Origin: an uncultured Flavobacteriales bacterium
GTDB taxonomy: Bacteria > Bacteroidota > Bacteroidia > Flavobacteriales_D > Crocinitomicaceae
Length of the DNA stretch: 64,000 nt
Direction: 5' to 3'
NCBI GenBank assembly: GCA_943789205.1
Contig: CALSTG010000001.1
Coordinates: forward strand, 1,230,435-1,294,434
Shown: positions 36,534-44,567 of the stretch, in pieces
Numbering within the stretch: position 1 is the first letter of the stretch
How the letters are laid out: each line of letters begins with the position of its first letter
Made by a program: the position numbers and the translations under genes
The notes under the pieces: generated by a model
Seen by the model: only the letters and a program-made list of their open reading frames with translations
Told to the model about the DNA's origin: nothing
The model's database searches: none

Positions 36534-37328
36534 ATGAGTTTTTTAGAAGCCATTATTTTAGCTATCATTGAAGGGCTTACAGAGTTCTTACCCGTTTCTT
36601 CCACGGGTCATATGATCATTGCTTCGACCTTCATGGGCAATGCCTCGGATTCTTTTGTAAAGCTTTTTACCGTGGCCATTCAGTTTGGCGCAATCCTTTC
36701 TGTTGTGCTTGTATACTTCAAAAAGTTCATTAAGTCCATTAATTTCTATGTGCTACTTTTTGTGGCATTTTTACCAACGGGTATTATCGGATTATCACTC
36801 AAGGGATATGTTGATGCGCTCCTCGAGGAGGTGGTGGTTGTAGCCATTTCACTACTTATAGGGGGTATTGTATTATTATTCGTAGACAAGTACTTTGCCA
36901 AAAACGAATCGGAAGGAACGGATGTTGTTTCTTATAAAACCGCTTTTATCATTGGGGTAATTCAAAGCATTGCTATGATTCCAGGAGTATCGCGTTCGGC
37001 AGCGACAATTATTGGAGGGATGTCTCAGAAGCTTACCCGTAAAGCCGCAGCAGAATTCTCTTTCTTTTTGGCAGTTCCGACCATGTTTGCGGCAACCGTA
37101 AAATCTATGTGGGATGAAAAAGAGTTACTTATCGAATCTTCAAATAACGAGTGGGTGATTCTTTTAATCGGAAATGTGATTGCTTTTATTGTAGCCTATT
37201 TTGCGATCAAATCGTTCATCTCTTTCCTCAACAAAAATGGCTTTAAGGTCTTTGGATACTATCGAATTATCCTTGGTGGACTCATCCTCATATTGATGGC
37301 AGCAGGTGTAAATCTTGAGATGGCGTGA
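36534..37328 (+). CDS. uppP: Undecaprenyl-diphosphatase (BacA)
   Basis: Recycles the lipid carrier for peptidoglycan by dephosphorylating undecaprenyl diphosphate. The 264 residues have the two active-site motifs: [17 protein letters not shown] (about 14-30) and [14 protein letters not shown] (about 150-163), among eight helices. It overlaps truB by 4 nt, as GTGA. Confidence 0.96.
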   Translation: MSFLEAIILAIIEGLTEFLPVSSTGHMIIASTFMGNASDSFVKLFTVAIQFGAILSVVLVYFKKFIKSINFYVLLFVAFLPTGIIGLSLKGYVDALLEEVVVVAISLLIGGIVLLFVDKYFAKNESEGTDVVSYKTAFIIGVIQSIAMIPGVSRSAATIIGGMSQKLTRKAAAEFSFFLAVPTMFAATVKSMWDEKELLIESSNNEWVILLIGNVIAFIVAYFAIKSFISFLNKNGFKVFGYYRIILGGLILILMAAGVNLEMA

Positions 37329-38023
37329 AAGCGACACAATTTCAAGAAGGCCATATGCTTCTGATCGACAAGCCTAAAACATGGAGCTCTTTTGATGTCG
37401 TCAACAAGCTCCGCTGGCAAATCAAAAACAAGCTTAAGGTTAAAAAAATAAAGGTAGGTCATGCCGGAACCTTAGATCCTTTGGCAACAGGACTCTTGGT
37501 GTTGTGTACGGGGAAGTTTACTAAAAAAATTGAAGGACTTACTGCAGATCACAAGACCTATACCGGAACGATTCTTTTGGGAAAGACCACGCCTTCTTAT
37601 GACCTGGAAACGGAATTCGATGTAGAGTTTCCTACGGAACATATTACGGACACGCTCATTGATGAGGTCCGTGAATCTTTTATGGGCAAACAGCTTCAGA
37701 CGCCCCCCATCTTTTCTGCCAAACAAATTGACGGAAAACGCGCCTATGAATTTGCAAGAAAAGGGGAAACGGTAGTACTCAAGCAAAACCAAATTGAGGT
37801 TTTTGACTTCACACTCGATACAAGCGCATTGCCCGAATTGCACTTCTCTATTAAATGCTCAAAAGGCACTTACATTCGTTCGATAGCAGCTGACTTTGGT
37901 AAGGCCCTTAAGAGTGGAGGAACACTCATTGAATTGCGTCGTACTGCCTCTGGCGACTTTGATATTAAAGATGCTTTAACGGTTGAAGAGGCCATCAAAA
38001 TGATTCAAGAGAGCGAAATTTAG
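37325..38023 (+). CDS. truB: tRNA pseudouridine(55) synthase
   Basis: Makes pseudouridine 55 in the T loop of tRNAs. The 232 residues contain [16 protein letters not shown], catalytic Asp51 in [35 protein letters not shown] and [16 protein letters not shown] 37325 overlaps the uppP stop by 4 nt. A separate promoter for the next tRNA follows. Confidence 0.96.
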   Translation: MKATQFQEGHMLLIDKPKTWSSFDVVNKLRWQIKNKLKVKKIKVGHAGTLDPLATGLLVLCTGKFTKKIEGLTADHKTYTGTILLGKTTPSYDLETEFDVEFPTEHITDTLIDEVRESFMGKQLQTPPIFSAKQIDGKRAYEFARKGETVVLKQNQIEVFDFTLDTSALPELHFSIKCSKGTYIRSIAADFGKALKSGGTLIELRRTASGDFDIKDALTVEEAIKMIQESEI

Positions 38024-38054
38024 GCCAAGCCCTTTTTTAGTTTTAAAAATTCCC

Positions 38055-38062
38055 TATTTTTG
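38055..38062 (+). promoter_or_regulatory. -7 box (TATTTTTG) of tRNA-Leu(CAA)
   Basis: Exact TAnnTTTG, 16 nt before the tRNA. No strong -33 element. Confidence 0.5.
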
Positions 38063-38078
38063 TCGTCCTATTTAATAG

Positions 38079-38160
38079 GCCCGAGTGGCGGAACTGGTAG
38101 ACGCGCTGGATTCAAAATCCTGTTCTTTCGGGAGTGCCGGTTCGATCCCGGCCTCGGGTA
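38079..38160 (+). tRNA. tRNA-Leu (CAA)
   Basis: An 82-nt class II cloverleaf. The anticodon loop UUCAAAA gives anticodon CAA, and the T arm reads CCGGUUCGAUCCCGG. Acceptor GCCCGAG/CUCGGGU with a G-U first pair, as in the other Leu tRNA; CCA not encoded. Confidence 0.96.
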
Positions 38161-38165
38161 CAAGC

Positions 38166-38200
38166 AAAAAGGAGTTGATGTTTCATCAGCTCCTTTTTTT
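38166..38200 (+). terminator. Rho-independent terminator after tRNA-Leu(CAA)
   Basis: Stem AAGGAGTTGATG/CATCAGCTCCTT with loop TTT (one G-U pair) and T7. Confidence 0.92.
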
Positions 38201-38228
38201 GTTTAGCTAGATTTTGTAAATTACAGAT

Positions 38229-38333
38229 GTGATAAAAAGTGCACTTCGTTTTTTAGCAAGAGGAATAATCTTCATTACATTTTTCCCTCACTCTATTTCA
38301 GCTATGGATAAGTCGAACCGTAAAATCAAATAA
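38229..38333 (+). CDS. Possible 34-aa hydrophobic peptide
   Basis: GTG 38229 opens a 34-codon frame with basic start, hydrophobic centre (FLARGIIFITFFPHSISA) and charged tail MDKSNRKIK. It could be a small membrane peptide, but start codon, promoter and conservation are all unsupported. It ends 40 bp before the next secreted protein's ATG. Confidence 0.2.
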   Translation: MIKSALRFLARGIIFITFFPHSISAMDKSNRKIK

Positions 38334-38373
38334 AACAGTGCGCTATCTCTTTAAAGAATCTAAACCATATGTC

Positions 38374-38736
38374 ATGAAATACTTATTAATATTATTCCTT
38401 ACTAGTAGTGTGTGCTTTGCACAGGAAACCGTTGTGGAACGTCACGACAATGGGCAAAAAAAGTGGGTCAATCAATACACTGGTTCCGGATTTTCTGAGA
38501 GTTTAACGAAGCGTTGTTTTTACGAGAAATTTGAGAATCAACCAACGAAAATAATCTTTTACTCAAAGAGCGGCTATATTCGTTTAGCACAGTACTTTTC
38601 AAAGGACAAAGGAACTCGATATAAATCTTTTGAAATGACCTGGGATGGCATCAAAGGCATGAGTACATACTATAATTCTGATGGTTCTATCAAGAAAAAG
38701 GAAAAAGTGTTAACAGCACCCACATATGATCTTTAA
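38374..38736 (+). CDS. Small exported protein, unknown
   Basis: 120 residues with a signal peptide (KYLLILFLTSSVCFAQ), then a sequence with the feel of a MORN/YwqK-type repeat protein (HDNGQKKWVNQY, YYNSDGSIKKKE). ATG 38374 is preferred over a GTG at 38338 because it begins the signal peptide directly. It stands alone; the 140-bp inverted-repeat element starts 2 bp after its stop. No function is known. Confidence 0.6.
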   Translation: MKYLLILFLTSSVCFAQETVVERHDNGQKKWVNQYTGSGFSESLTKRCFYEKFENQPTKIIFYSKSGYIRLAQYFSKDKGTRYKSFEMTWDGIKGMSTYYNSDGSIKKKEKVLTAPTYDL

Positions 38737-38738
38737 AG

Positions 38739-38878
38739 TATAATTACTTCCATTCGAGAATGGAAGAGCCTTAGATTATTATCCTAATCAATCAATTGAT
38801 CAGACGGTATATTCAATCTTACGTCGGGCTGATGGCCCACAATTTTCCGAGAGAATTTCCGTTTAGGAAGTAATTATA
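38739..38878. repeat. 140-bp element bounded by perfect 13-bp inverted repeats
   Basis: TATAATTACTTCC (38739-38751) is repeated inverted as GGAAGTAATTATA (38866-38878). Inside are further hairpins: CTTCCATTC/GAATGGAAG (38747-38766, sharing bases with the left arm), GATTA/TAATC (38774-38789), GACG/CGTC, GGGC/GCCC (38826-38838) and TTCC/GGAA (38857-38869, sharing bases with the right arm). Both ends are TA, which fits a MITE with TA target duplication. Alternatively it is a structured 5' leader of the thioredoxin gene at 38891. No ORF. Confidence 0.7.
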
Positions 38879-38890
38879 TAATATTTTAAA

Positions 38891-39292
38891 ATGAAAAACA
38901 TTCTCTTTGTTTTAAGTCTCCTAATGCTTTTTTCCTGTAAAAAAGAAGAAGTTCAGAGCGAACCAATAGAAGGCTTACAAGTCATCAATTCGTTAAATCA
39001 ATTCAATGCTGAATTAGAATCAGGTGTTGCAATGGTTTTTTTTCACGCTACTTGGTGCAGTGTTTGCCAGGCTCAGCGACCCGCAATAATAGACGTGGCT
39101 CAAGACACAGAATTGTCGGATGTATACTTTGGCGAGGTTGAATATGAAGATTATCCGGCGATAGTAGAGGCTCAAAACGTGGAAGGCTTCCCAAGTATTA
39201 TTATTTATAACGATGGAATTGAAGTTGAAAGGTTTTTAGGAGGAGGCCACACGGCCTCAACCATTAAGTCAATTCTTCTGAGTTTACTTTAG
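38891..39292 (+). CDS. Thioredoxin-fold lipoprotein
   Basis: 133 residues. A lipoprotein signal peptide ends LMLFSC (lipidated Cys16). The thioredoxin domain has VFFHATWCSVCQAQRP with redox Cys56 and Cys59, and VEGFPSIIIYNDG with the cis-Pro. It likely works in the periplasm, anchored to a membrane, in thiol exchange; partner unknown. The start is 12 bp after the 140-bp inverted-repeat element, which may form its leader. Confidence 0.88.
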   Translation: MKNILFVLSLLMLFSCKKEEVQSEPIEGLQVINSLNQFNAELESGVAMVFFHATWCSVCQAQRPAIIDVAQDTELSDVYFGEVEYEDYPAIVEAQNVEGFPSIIIYNDGIEVERFLGGGHTASTIKSILLSLL

Positions 39293-39313
39293 ATTGACAC
39301 CACGCCCCATGTA

Positions 39314-40132
39314 CTATCGGACTTTATTCAGAGGCTGAACAAGGTTTTTATATTCTACTAAATCCATTTCAATCGACCCCACTAAAAGATCTGTTTTGAG
39401 GCGAATTGGAACTTTATTTTGGTCATCGCTTACCCATAATGTCATATCTTCTTCTTCTTTAAATACGCGACCTTTTTCAACCATAGGTCGAAACTTAAGA
39501 CAATTAAATGCCCCTAGTTTGGTTTTCACGACCTCCTTACCTAAGAATTTAAACTTTAAAGGATATATTTCTCGATCAAAAAAAGTTTGAATCACAAACT
39601 CTTGGCCTACACTTACATGTTGCATGTCTAGTGTTCGGGCATAATAAAATGCAGACAATAGGTCTTGTGTATTTGGTGCTACTTTATAATTTATTTTGCC
39701 GTTTTGTGATACGGTCGCTTTGTTTTTATACTGCTGAAAGGAAATCTCTCTGTCCAATGCATAGTCTCCTTCACGAACGTGACGAATAAACTTCCATGGT
39801 AGAATTGACTCTTCGTCGATAAACGATTCATAGCGATCCTCTACCCTAAAAAACCAACTTAGTGCTCCTGAGGAGGCGCCTTTACCCACAATATGCATTG
39901 TGTTATGGCCATTTATTTGCTGTGATGATTCTGAGATTTCAAGTGTTGCTTTCGCGGCTGCAAAATAACCGTAGGAGACCTCAAAACGAAGAAACTCCCC
40001 TTTTTTAAAAGCTTCTTGTTTCAGCTTTCGCAATGGTTGAACATCTTTTAGAACAGCATCTTTATGACTTGGACTAAATGCGAGTAATCCCCCGATGAAA
40101 AGAAGAAACAGGCTTTGTGATTTTATATTCAT
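39314..40132 (-). CDS. DUF3108 exported protein
   Basis: 272 residues with an N-terminal hydrophobic signal (QSLFLLFIGGLLAFS) and a DUF3108-type beta-rich domain: FEVSYGYFAAAKATLEI, FRVEDRYESFID, AFYYARTLDM, FFDREIYPLKFKFLG and EEDMTLWVSDDQNKVPIRL in form. The family is periplasmic and of unknown function. Single gene, convergent with the thioredoxin lipoprotein gene. Confidence 0.85.
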   Translation of the reverse strand: MNIKSQSLFLLFIGGLLAFSPSHKDAVLKDVQPLRKLKQEAFKKGEFLRFEVSYGYFAAAKATLEISESSQQINGHNTMHIVGKGASSGALSWFFRVEDRYESFIDEESILPWKFIRHVREGDYALDREISFQQYKNKATVSQNGKINYKVAPNTQDLLSAFYYARTLDMQHVSVGQEFVIQTFFDREIYPLKFKFLGKEVVKTKLGAFNCLKFRPMVEKGRVFKEEEDMTLWVSDDQNKVPIRLKTDLLVGSIEMDLVEYKNLVQPLNKVR

Positions 40133-40264
40133 AGCATATAATTTGAACTACAAATGCAAAGAGCGTTCCAAAGCATAAAATCAAGGACTTCCAATTGTAG
40201 CTTTATTTTTTAATTCATTTTAGTCCTGTGTTTTTTTATCTTTAGGTCGAAACAACACCACATT

Positions 40265-40504
40265 ATGAAAACAATAGTTAGGCCTTTGAATAATCTAGGC
40301 GAAAGAAGATGTCTTGGTTATACGTGCGAGATTATTGAAGAAACAAAGTTTAAACAAGGATATATTGATGCTTATCTGCCATATGTTTCACCCGAAACTA
40401 ATGAGGCGAATATCTATTGTTGTGTCGTCGTAACAGAAGGAGAACTCAAGGGGCGTATCTTGATTTTAGAGCACGCCAGTTTAGAGGTTGTTCTTGATTC
40501 GTAG
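40265..40504 (+). CDS. Hypothetical protein, 79 aa
   Basis: 79 residues without signal peptide or membrane helix: MKTIVRPLNNLGERRCLGYT ... ANIYCCVVVTEGELKGRILILEH. Probably a small alpha/beta or beta protein. No family recognised. A near-match -7 box (TATCTTTA, 40237-40244) precedes it by 20 nt, and it lies 14 bp before a lipoprotein gene, so the two may be co-transcribed. Confidence 0.6.
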   Translation: MKTIVRPLNNLGERRCLGYTCEIIEETKFKQGYIDAYLPYVSPETNEANIYCCVVVTEGELKGRILILEHASLEVVLDS

Positions 40505-40518
40505 AGACAACTTTCATT

Positions 40519-41022
40519 ATGCAAGTAATAATACGTCTTTGCTTATTGTTATTCATACTTGCGGTTATTTGTAGCTGCAAGCTTCATAAAGAAAATATTT
40601 ATTTGGAGCATTTTAAAGAGGTTAACTCAATAGGTTCAATAAGTGATGTTGAACCTAAGAATCCTAATGAGTATCCACAGATTCAAACCTTTTCAAGTAC
40701 AAATGCATGTCTGGAATCTTTTAAAAATCTAAAAAAGGAAGGTTATGTCATGCTAGGTTATGCTCTTTTTGATTTCGAAGGCAAACTAAGTGAAGGCTTA
40801 GCCATTGAAACAGGTAAAAAAATAGGTGCCCACAAGGTACTTCTGGCGCGCGAAGCCGGAAACTCGGGAGAATTGAACACTTTATCCTCTGAAAATGAAA
40901 AGGGCTTTCAGGGGGCGCAAATTTTTGAAGATCTTGTTCATCAGTCCCGGCAGCGCAAGTCTTATATACAAACCGAATATTTTCATAGCGTCCTTTTTTT
41001 GGTCAAACGTTCAATAGATTGA
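40519..41022 (+). CDS. Lipoprotein of unknown function
   Basis: 167 residues. Signal peptide with lipobox ending VICSC. The centre (KKEGYVMLGYALFDFEGKL ... GKKIGAHKVLLARE) resembles a small alpha/beta module found in many bacterial lipoproteins, in which GY..LG...F is followed by an A..GA..V strand. No function is known for it. Follows the 79-aa gene by 14 bp. Confidence 0.65.
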   Translation: MQVIIRLCLLLFILAVICSCKLHKENIYLEHFKEVNSIGSISDVEPKNPNEYPQIQTFSSTNACLESFKNLKKEGYVMLGYALFDFEGKLSEGLAIETGKKIGAHKVLLAREAGNSGELNTLSSENEKGFQGAQIFEDLVHQSRQRKSYIQTEYFHSVLFLVKRSID

Positions 41023-41092
41023 GGGATATAACTATTTAGAGCCAATTTCTGAGATTAATTCATTAATTTAAAAACACACAAATTGATGTACT

Positions 41093-41549
41093 ATGATAAA
41101 TAAATATAGCTGCATCTTCTTATTTCTTTTAATCGCGTCTTCGGTGTTTACTCAAAATCGGATTCATGTAGACCAGACAAATATTGATTTTAATCGATTT
41201 GCCAGAAGTCATTATTGAAAAAGAAAACAACGAACCATATACCGGTGTAGTGTTCGCGCTATACAACAATGGAAATATTCAATATGAATGGTCCTATGTT
41301 GACGGTGTTCCAAATGGAAAGTGGAAGTATTACTTCTACACAGGAAAAGTACAATATGAATTCACGTATTTAGACGGTGCGAAAAATGGCCCATGTCGCG
41401 CATGGCATTTTAATGGGAAGTTGAATTTTGAAAGTCAATATAAAAACAACGAACTACATGGGGAACAAGTTTTTTGGACCTACAATGGGGAATTAGATCA
41501 CAAAAGGAGTTATGCAAATGGTGAATGCATCGCAGGATGCATGCATTAA
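41093..41549 (+). pseudogene. MORN-type exported protein split by a +1 frameshift
   Basis: ATG 41093 begins a signal peptide (CIFLFLLIASSVFTQ) and mature start NRIHVDQTNID, which runs to a stop at 41216. From about 41190 the next frame continues as LIDLPEVIIEKENNEPYTGVV, followed by MORN-like repeats (YNNGNIQYEW, GKWKYYFYTGKVQYE, GPCRAWHFNGKLNFE) to 41549. Removing one T of the TTTT at 41188-41191 joins both parts into one 151-residue exported protein. Either a real disruption or a sequencing error; the body is otherwise intact. Confidence 0.75.
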
Positions 41550-41572
41550 GTACTCGTTAAAAAATAAGACAT

Positions 41573-41602
41573 AAAAAAAGCCCATCAAAAGATGGGCTTT
41601 TT
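41573..41602. terminator. Bidirectional terminator, MORN gene and lipoprotein A
   Basis: A7, stem AGCCCATC/GATGGGCT with loop AAAA, T5. Serves the plus-strand MORN-type gene and the minus-strand lipoprotein gene at 41615. Stem identical to two further terminators at 42066 and 42534. Confidence 0.9.
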
Positions 41603-41614
41603 AAAGAATATCTC

Positions 41615-41959
41615 TTATCTAAACGAACGAAATTCTTTCATTAAGTCCTTTGCTTTTTCAACTGCTTCACAGTCCTTATCTGCTTTATCAGGATTTAAAT
41701 CACCTTTACACTTTTTCTCAATTTCATCCATTTTTGCCTGAATTGGCTTGAAATCTTCTTGAAATTCCTCTCTTACCTCATCTGAAGGATCATCTATTTC
41801 TTTAAAATCCTTTCCCATTTCAATGGCTTCTTCCATAACAGTAACCGTGGCTTCTGCACATGCACAAGGGCTATCTAAAGACTCTACATCAATACTTGCC
41901 GCACCACCACAAGAACCTAACATTGCACCAAGTGCAAATACCATCACTAATTTTTTCAT
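41615..41959 (-). CDS. Small lipoprotein, tandem family copy A
   Basis: 114 residues. Starts KKLVMVFALGAMLGSCGG with lipobox LGSC, then LDSPCACAEATVTVMEEA, a charged helical middle, EKKCKGDLNPDK and a C-terminal DCEAVEKAKD. Mature protein is acidic, probably a helical bundle with two disulfides (CAC, KC and DC cysteines). One of three neighbouring paralogs on this strand, each with own terminator. Function unknown. Confidence 0.82.
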   Translation of the reverse strand: MKKLVMVFALGAMLGSCGGAASIDVESLDSPCACAEATVTVMEEAIEMGKDFKEIDDPSDEVREEFQEDFKPIQAKMDEIEKKCKGDLNPDKADKDCEAVEKAKDLMKEFRSFR

Positions 41960-42060
41960 AATTCTTTTTTTTAATTTTTAACAAATACGTTGCACCGTTA
42001 TAATTGTTTCGATTAAATAAATGTTTTTGGAATGATTTTTTCGAGAAACAATACAACACA

Positions 42061-42090
42061 AAAAAAGCCCATCATGAGATGGGCTTAATT
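42061..42090 (-). terminator. Terminator of lipoprotein copy B
   Basis: Stem AGCCCATC/GATGGGCT (42066-42085) with a 4-nt loop; on the minus strand it is followed by T7. Same stem as the terminators of copies A and C. Confidence 0.88.
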
Positions 42091-42104
42091 TGAATATTCA
42101 TCAT

Positions 42105-42464
42105 TTACATTCCGCTCAGCGCTTTACCGTATTCTTCCATTTTTTTAGGAAGATTCTTTTTCGCTTCACAATCATCACCTGCTTTCTCAGCAGCTAAATC
42201 TCCTACGCACTTAGTTTCAATTTCTGTCATTTTGGCTTGAAGTGCCTCACCTTTTGCTGTAATATCCTTTTGATCGTCTTCTGAAGCATCCTCCCCAAGA
42301 TCTTTAGCCTCTGCGACAAGTGCTATCATTTCATCCATTACAGATATAGCCGCTTCCGTACATCCACAAGGGCTGTCTAGAGATGCTACATCAATATCCG
42401 CTGCATCACTACCGCAAGAACCTAACATTGCACCAAGTGCAAATACCATTACTAATTTTCTCAT
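42105..42464 (-). CDS. Small lipoprotein, tandem family copy B
   Basis: 119 residues. The signal peptide is nearly identical to copies A and C (KLVMVFALGAMLGSCG, lipobox LGSC). LDSPCGCTEAAISVMDE, then KCVGDLAAEKAGDDCEA keep the same cysteine pattern. The middle is acidic and predicted helical. Its body has diverged more than the signal peptide, which suggests old duplication with constraint or conversion at the 5' end. Unknown function. Confidence 0.82.
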   Translation of the reverse strand: MRKLVMVFALGAMLGSCGSDAADIDVASLDSPCGCTEAAISVMDEMIALVAEAKDLGEDASEDDQKDITAKGEALQAKMTEIETKCVGDLAAEKAGDDCEAKKNLPKKMEEYGKALSGM

Positions 42465-42533
42465 ATTTATATTTTTAATTTTTGTTTTTCAATTATTCTG
42501 AACTTCATTGAGATCAGACTTCTAAGAAATGTA

Positions 42534-42557
42534 AAAGCCCATCATTTGATGGGCTTT
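42534..42557 (-). terminator. Terminator of lipoprotein copy C
   Basis: Stem AAAGCCCATC/GATGGGCTTT with loop ATTT; on the minus strand it ends in TTTT. Third copy of the AGCCCATC hairpin. Confidence 0.85.
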
Positions 42558-42578
42558 ATATTCACACAATAGAAGCTA

Positions 42579-42920
42579 CTATAGTCCTATTTCTTTAACT
42601 AATGTCATCATTTCCTCTGCCGCTGGGCAATCCTCAGCTTTAGTAGGATCTAAATCACCTTTACATTTACTTTGGATTTCAGCAAGTTTATCTTCATAAA
42701 CTTTTGCATCCGCTTGTAATTCTTTCATCTTTTCTTCCGAAGGCTCTTCTCCTAAATCTTCGAACTGCTGTTTGAAATCTGCCATTTCTTTTAAGACCGC
42801 AACACCAGCCTCAGCACAAGCGCATGGCGTGTCTAAACTTTTAACTTCGATGTCTGCAGGATCGCTACCGCAAGAACCTAACATTGCACCAAGTGCAAAT
42901 ACCATTACTAATTTTTTCAT
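42579..42920 (-). CDS. Small lipoprotein, tandem family copy C
   Basis: 113 residues. KKLVMVFALGAMLGSCGSD with lipobox LGSC, LDTPCACAEAGVAVLKEM, an acidic helical middle, KCKGDLDPTKAEDCPAAEEM. Cysteine positions match copies A and B. A near-match -7 box (TATATTTA) lies about 30 nt upstream. Most upstream copy of the array, so possibly the founder. Unknown function. Confidence 0.82.
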   Translation of the reverse strand: MKKLVMVFALGAMLGSCGSDPADIEVKSLDTPCACAEAGVAVLKEMADFKQQFEDLGEEPSEEKMKELQADAKVYEDKLAEIQSKCKGDLDPTKAEDCPAAEEMMTLVKEIGL

Positions 42921-43019
42921 AATTTTTTGTTTTTAACTTTTTTGTAAATATAGTCTTATTCTCTTTTTATTTTGATACATCTTTGATACATTTAATTGGT
43001 TTTTTCATATATTTATAAT

Positions 43020-44301
43020 GTGGAGGAAAGACTCAAGGAGGAAGTGGAGCTCAAGCTAGGTAAAAAAATAATGAATCGAGGGGACTGTCAGCTTCTTTCA
43101 GATCTCATATTTGAGCAACAAAAAAAGCAAATTAGCTACAATACTCTGCGTAGGTTTTTTAAGGTGGATAAAAATGCAAACCAAAAACCCTCGTCTCAAA
43201 CCTTGAATGTTCTGAGCAAATTTGTGGGGCATGCAAATTACTTTTCATTCACTTCTGGTGAGCCATCTAAGGCCAGCTGGGAGCTTCAAAATGAGCTATT
43301 TTATTATTTGGACAAATTGGATACCACAAAACTCCAGAACTTTTTAATTGCTTGCAGGATTCAAAAAGCCCCTAACCTGGTTGAATTATTGACCGTTTGC
43401 TTTAGAGAACTGCTCTTATCAAAAAACTATAAAGCAGTTCATGACATCTCGCAAAGTAAAGGGCTCAATCTTTTTGACTTATCTTATTCAGAGCGGGTTC
43501 AATTTGGAAGATCGGTTGGTCTTGTAATGCGTAAAATTAATATCCCTAAAGAAGAATTAATTGCCTTGGCAGAGAACAACGTGTTCTTGGAGATGGTATT
43601 TCTAATTTTTGTGGATTATTCTTCTTTGAATGTCTCGCATTCGAATTACATGCGTTTGATGGAATATGTTTCAGCCGGAGCCGTAAAGCTGAAGCGAAAA
43701 GATCAGCTATTTTTTGAATGTTTGAGTTATCTCAGAAAGCTATTAATAGGTGAACCTCTTCCTAATCTCACCATTAGGCCATCCAATAATTTACATCCTA
43801 TTTTGTATTCACGCGTGTGTAGTGTTTTAATTATTGAGAATTCTTTTTCGAATGCTTCAAATGCTTCGATTTTGGAGGGTATTGCAAAAAAAATGCAAAG
43901 CCGAGCTGTCGAATAAAATGGATTACATATTCGAGCTCATTACAACGGCATTGCTCCTTAGAGACTTTGAGCTCATGAGCTTTGTAGTTAATAGTGAAGC
44001 TTATGCGGAAGGAAAGCTTTATCAAGAAGCACATTTACAGCAGCTGATAGTCGTGAAAACGATGCTTCACATTAAACGCGGGGCGCCAATTAAAGCAAAA
44101 AAGAACCTATTACATATCAATAAAAAAGGGTGGGGCAGAAGTTATTTTGATATCTATGACCTTTTTTTACGAGTCATCAATTATGAAATGGCGTCTGATA
44201 GTGCCAATAAAAAGAAAATCATGCACGACTATTTGAAGAAAGTTAAGCAATTGAATTACAGCTTTTTTAATAAGAAATATTTGCTTGATTATTTTAAATA
44301 G
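43020..44301 (+). pseudogene. Regulator-like protein of unknown family, split by a shift at an A8 run
   Basis: From GTG 43020 a frame runs to a stop at 43914 (EERLKEEVELKLGKK..GDCQLLSDLI, ISYNTLRRFFKV, SQTLNVLSKFVGH), a domain with HTH-like pattern common at the N-terminus of Bacteroidota proteins. Beyond GIAKK the reading continues one frame over as CKAELSNKMDYIFELITTAL to 44301. Dropping one A from the A8 run (43886-43893) fuses both into about 426 helical residues. A near-match -7 box (TATATTTA, 43008-43015) ends 4 nt before the GTG. Phase variation, slippage, decay or sequencing error are all possible. Confidence 0.7.
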
Positions 44302-44567
44302 GTAAAGGTTGTCAACTTGAATTTCATTTTTTCAATAAAATCTATCAAAAGCTCATTTTTTTATAGAAAAAACAATAAAAAGTGAATAAAATGCCTTTTT
44401 TTTCATGAAAATCAACAGAATCATTCAATTTCTGTTAAAATCTAAGAGACCACTTTGTGAATATTGATTTTTGTATTAAAAGCTACAATAATTGAAAAAA
44501 ACGACTCATTTTTAATCATAAAAGGGGGTTTTTAGTTTAAAAAGGCGGTTTTTTTTATCAAATTGAA
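44302..44567. other. AT-rich intergenic region, nothing recognised
   Basis: 266 bp with many A and T runs between the split regulator gene and the cysS stop. The only structure seen is AACAGA/TCTGTT with an 11-nt spacer near 44413-44435. No ORF, tRNA or clear terminator. Confidence 0.6.

Noticed and set aside
44302-44567. Small RNA or terminator in the AT-rich gap before cysS
   Set aside because: Only one weak 6-bp inverted repeat; A and T runs alone do not support a call.
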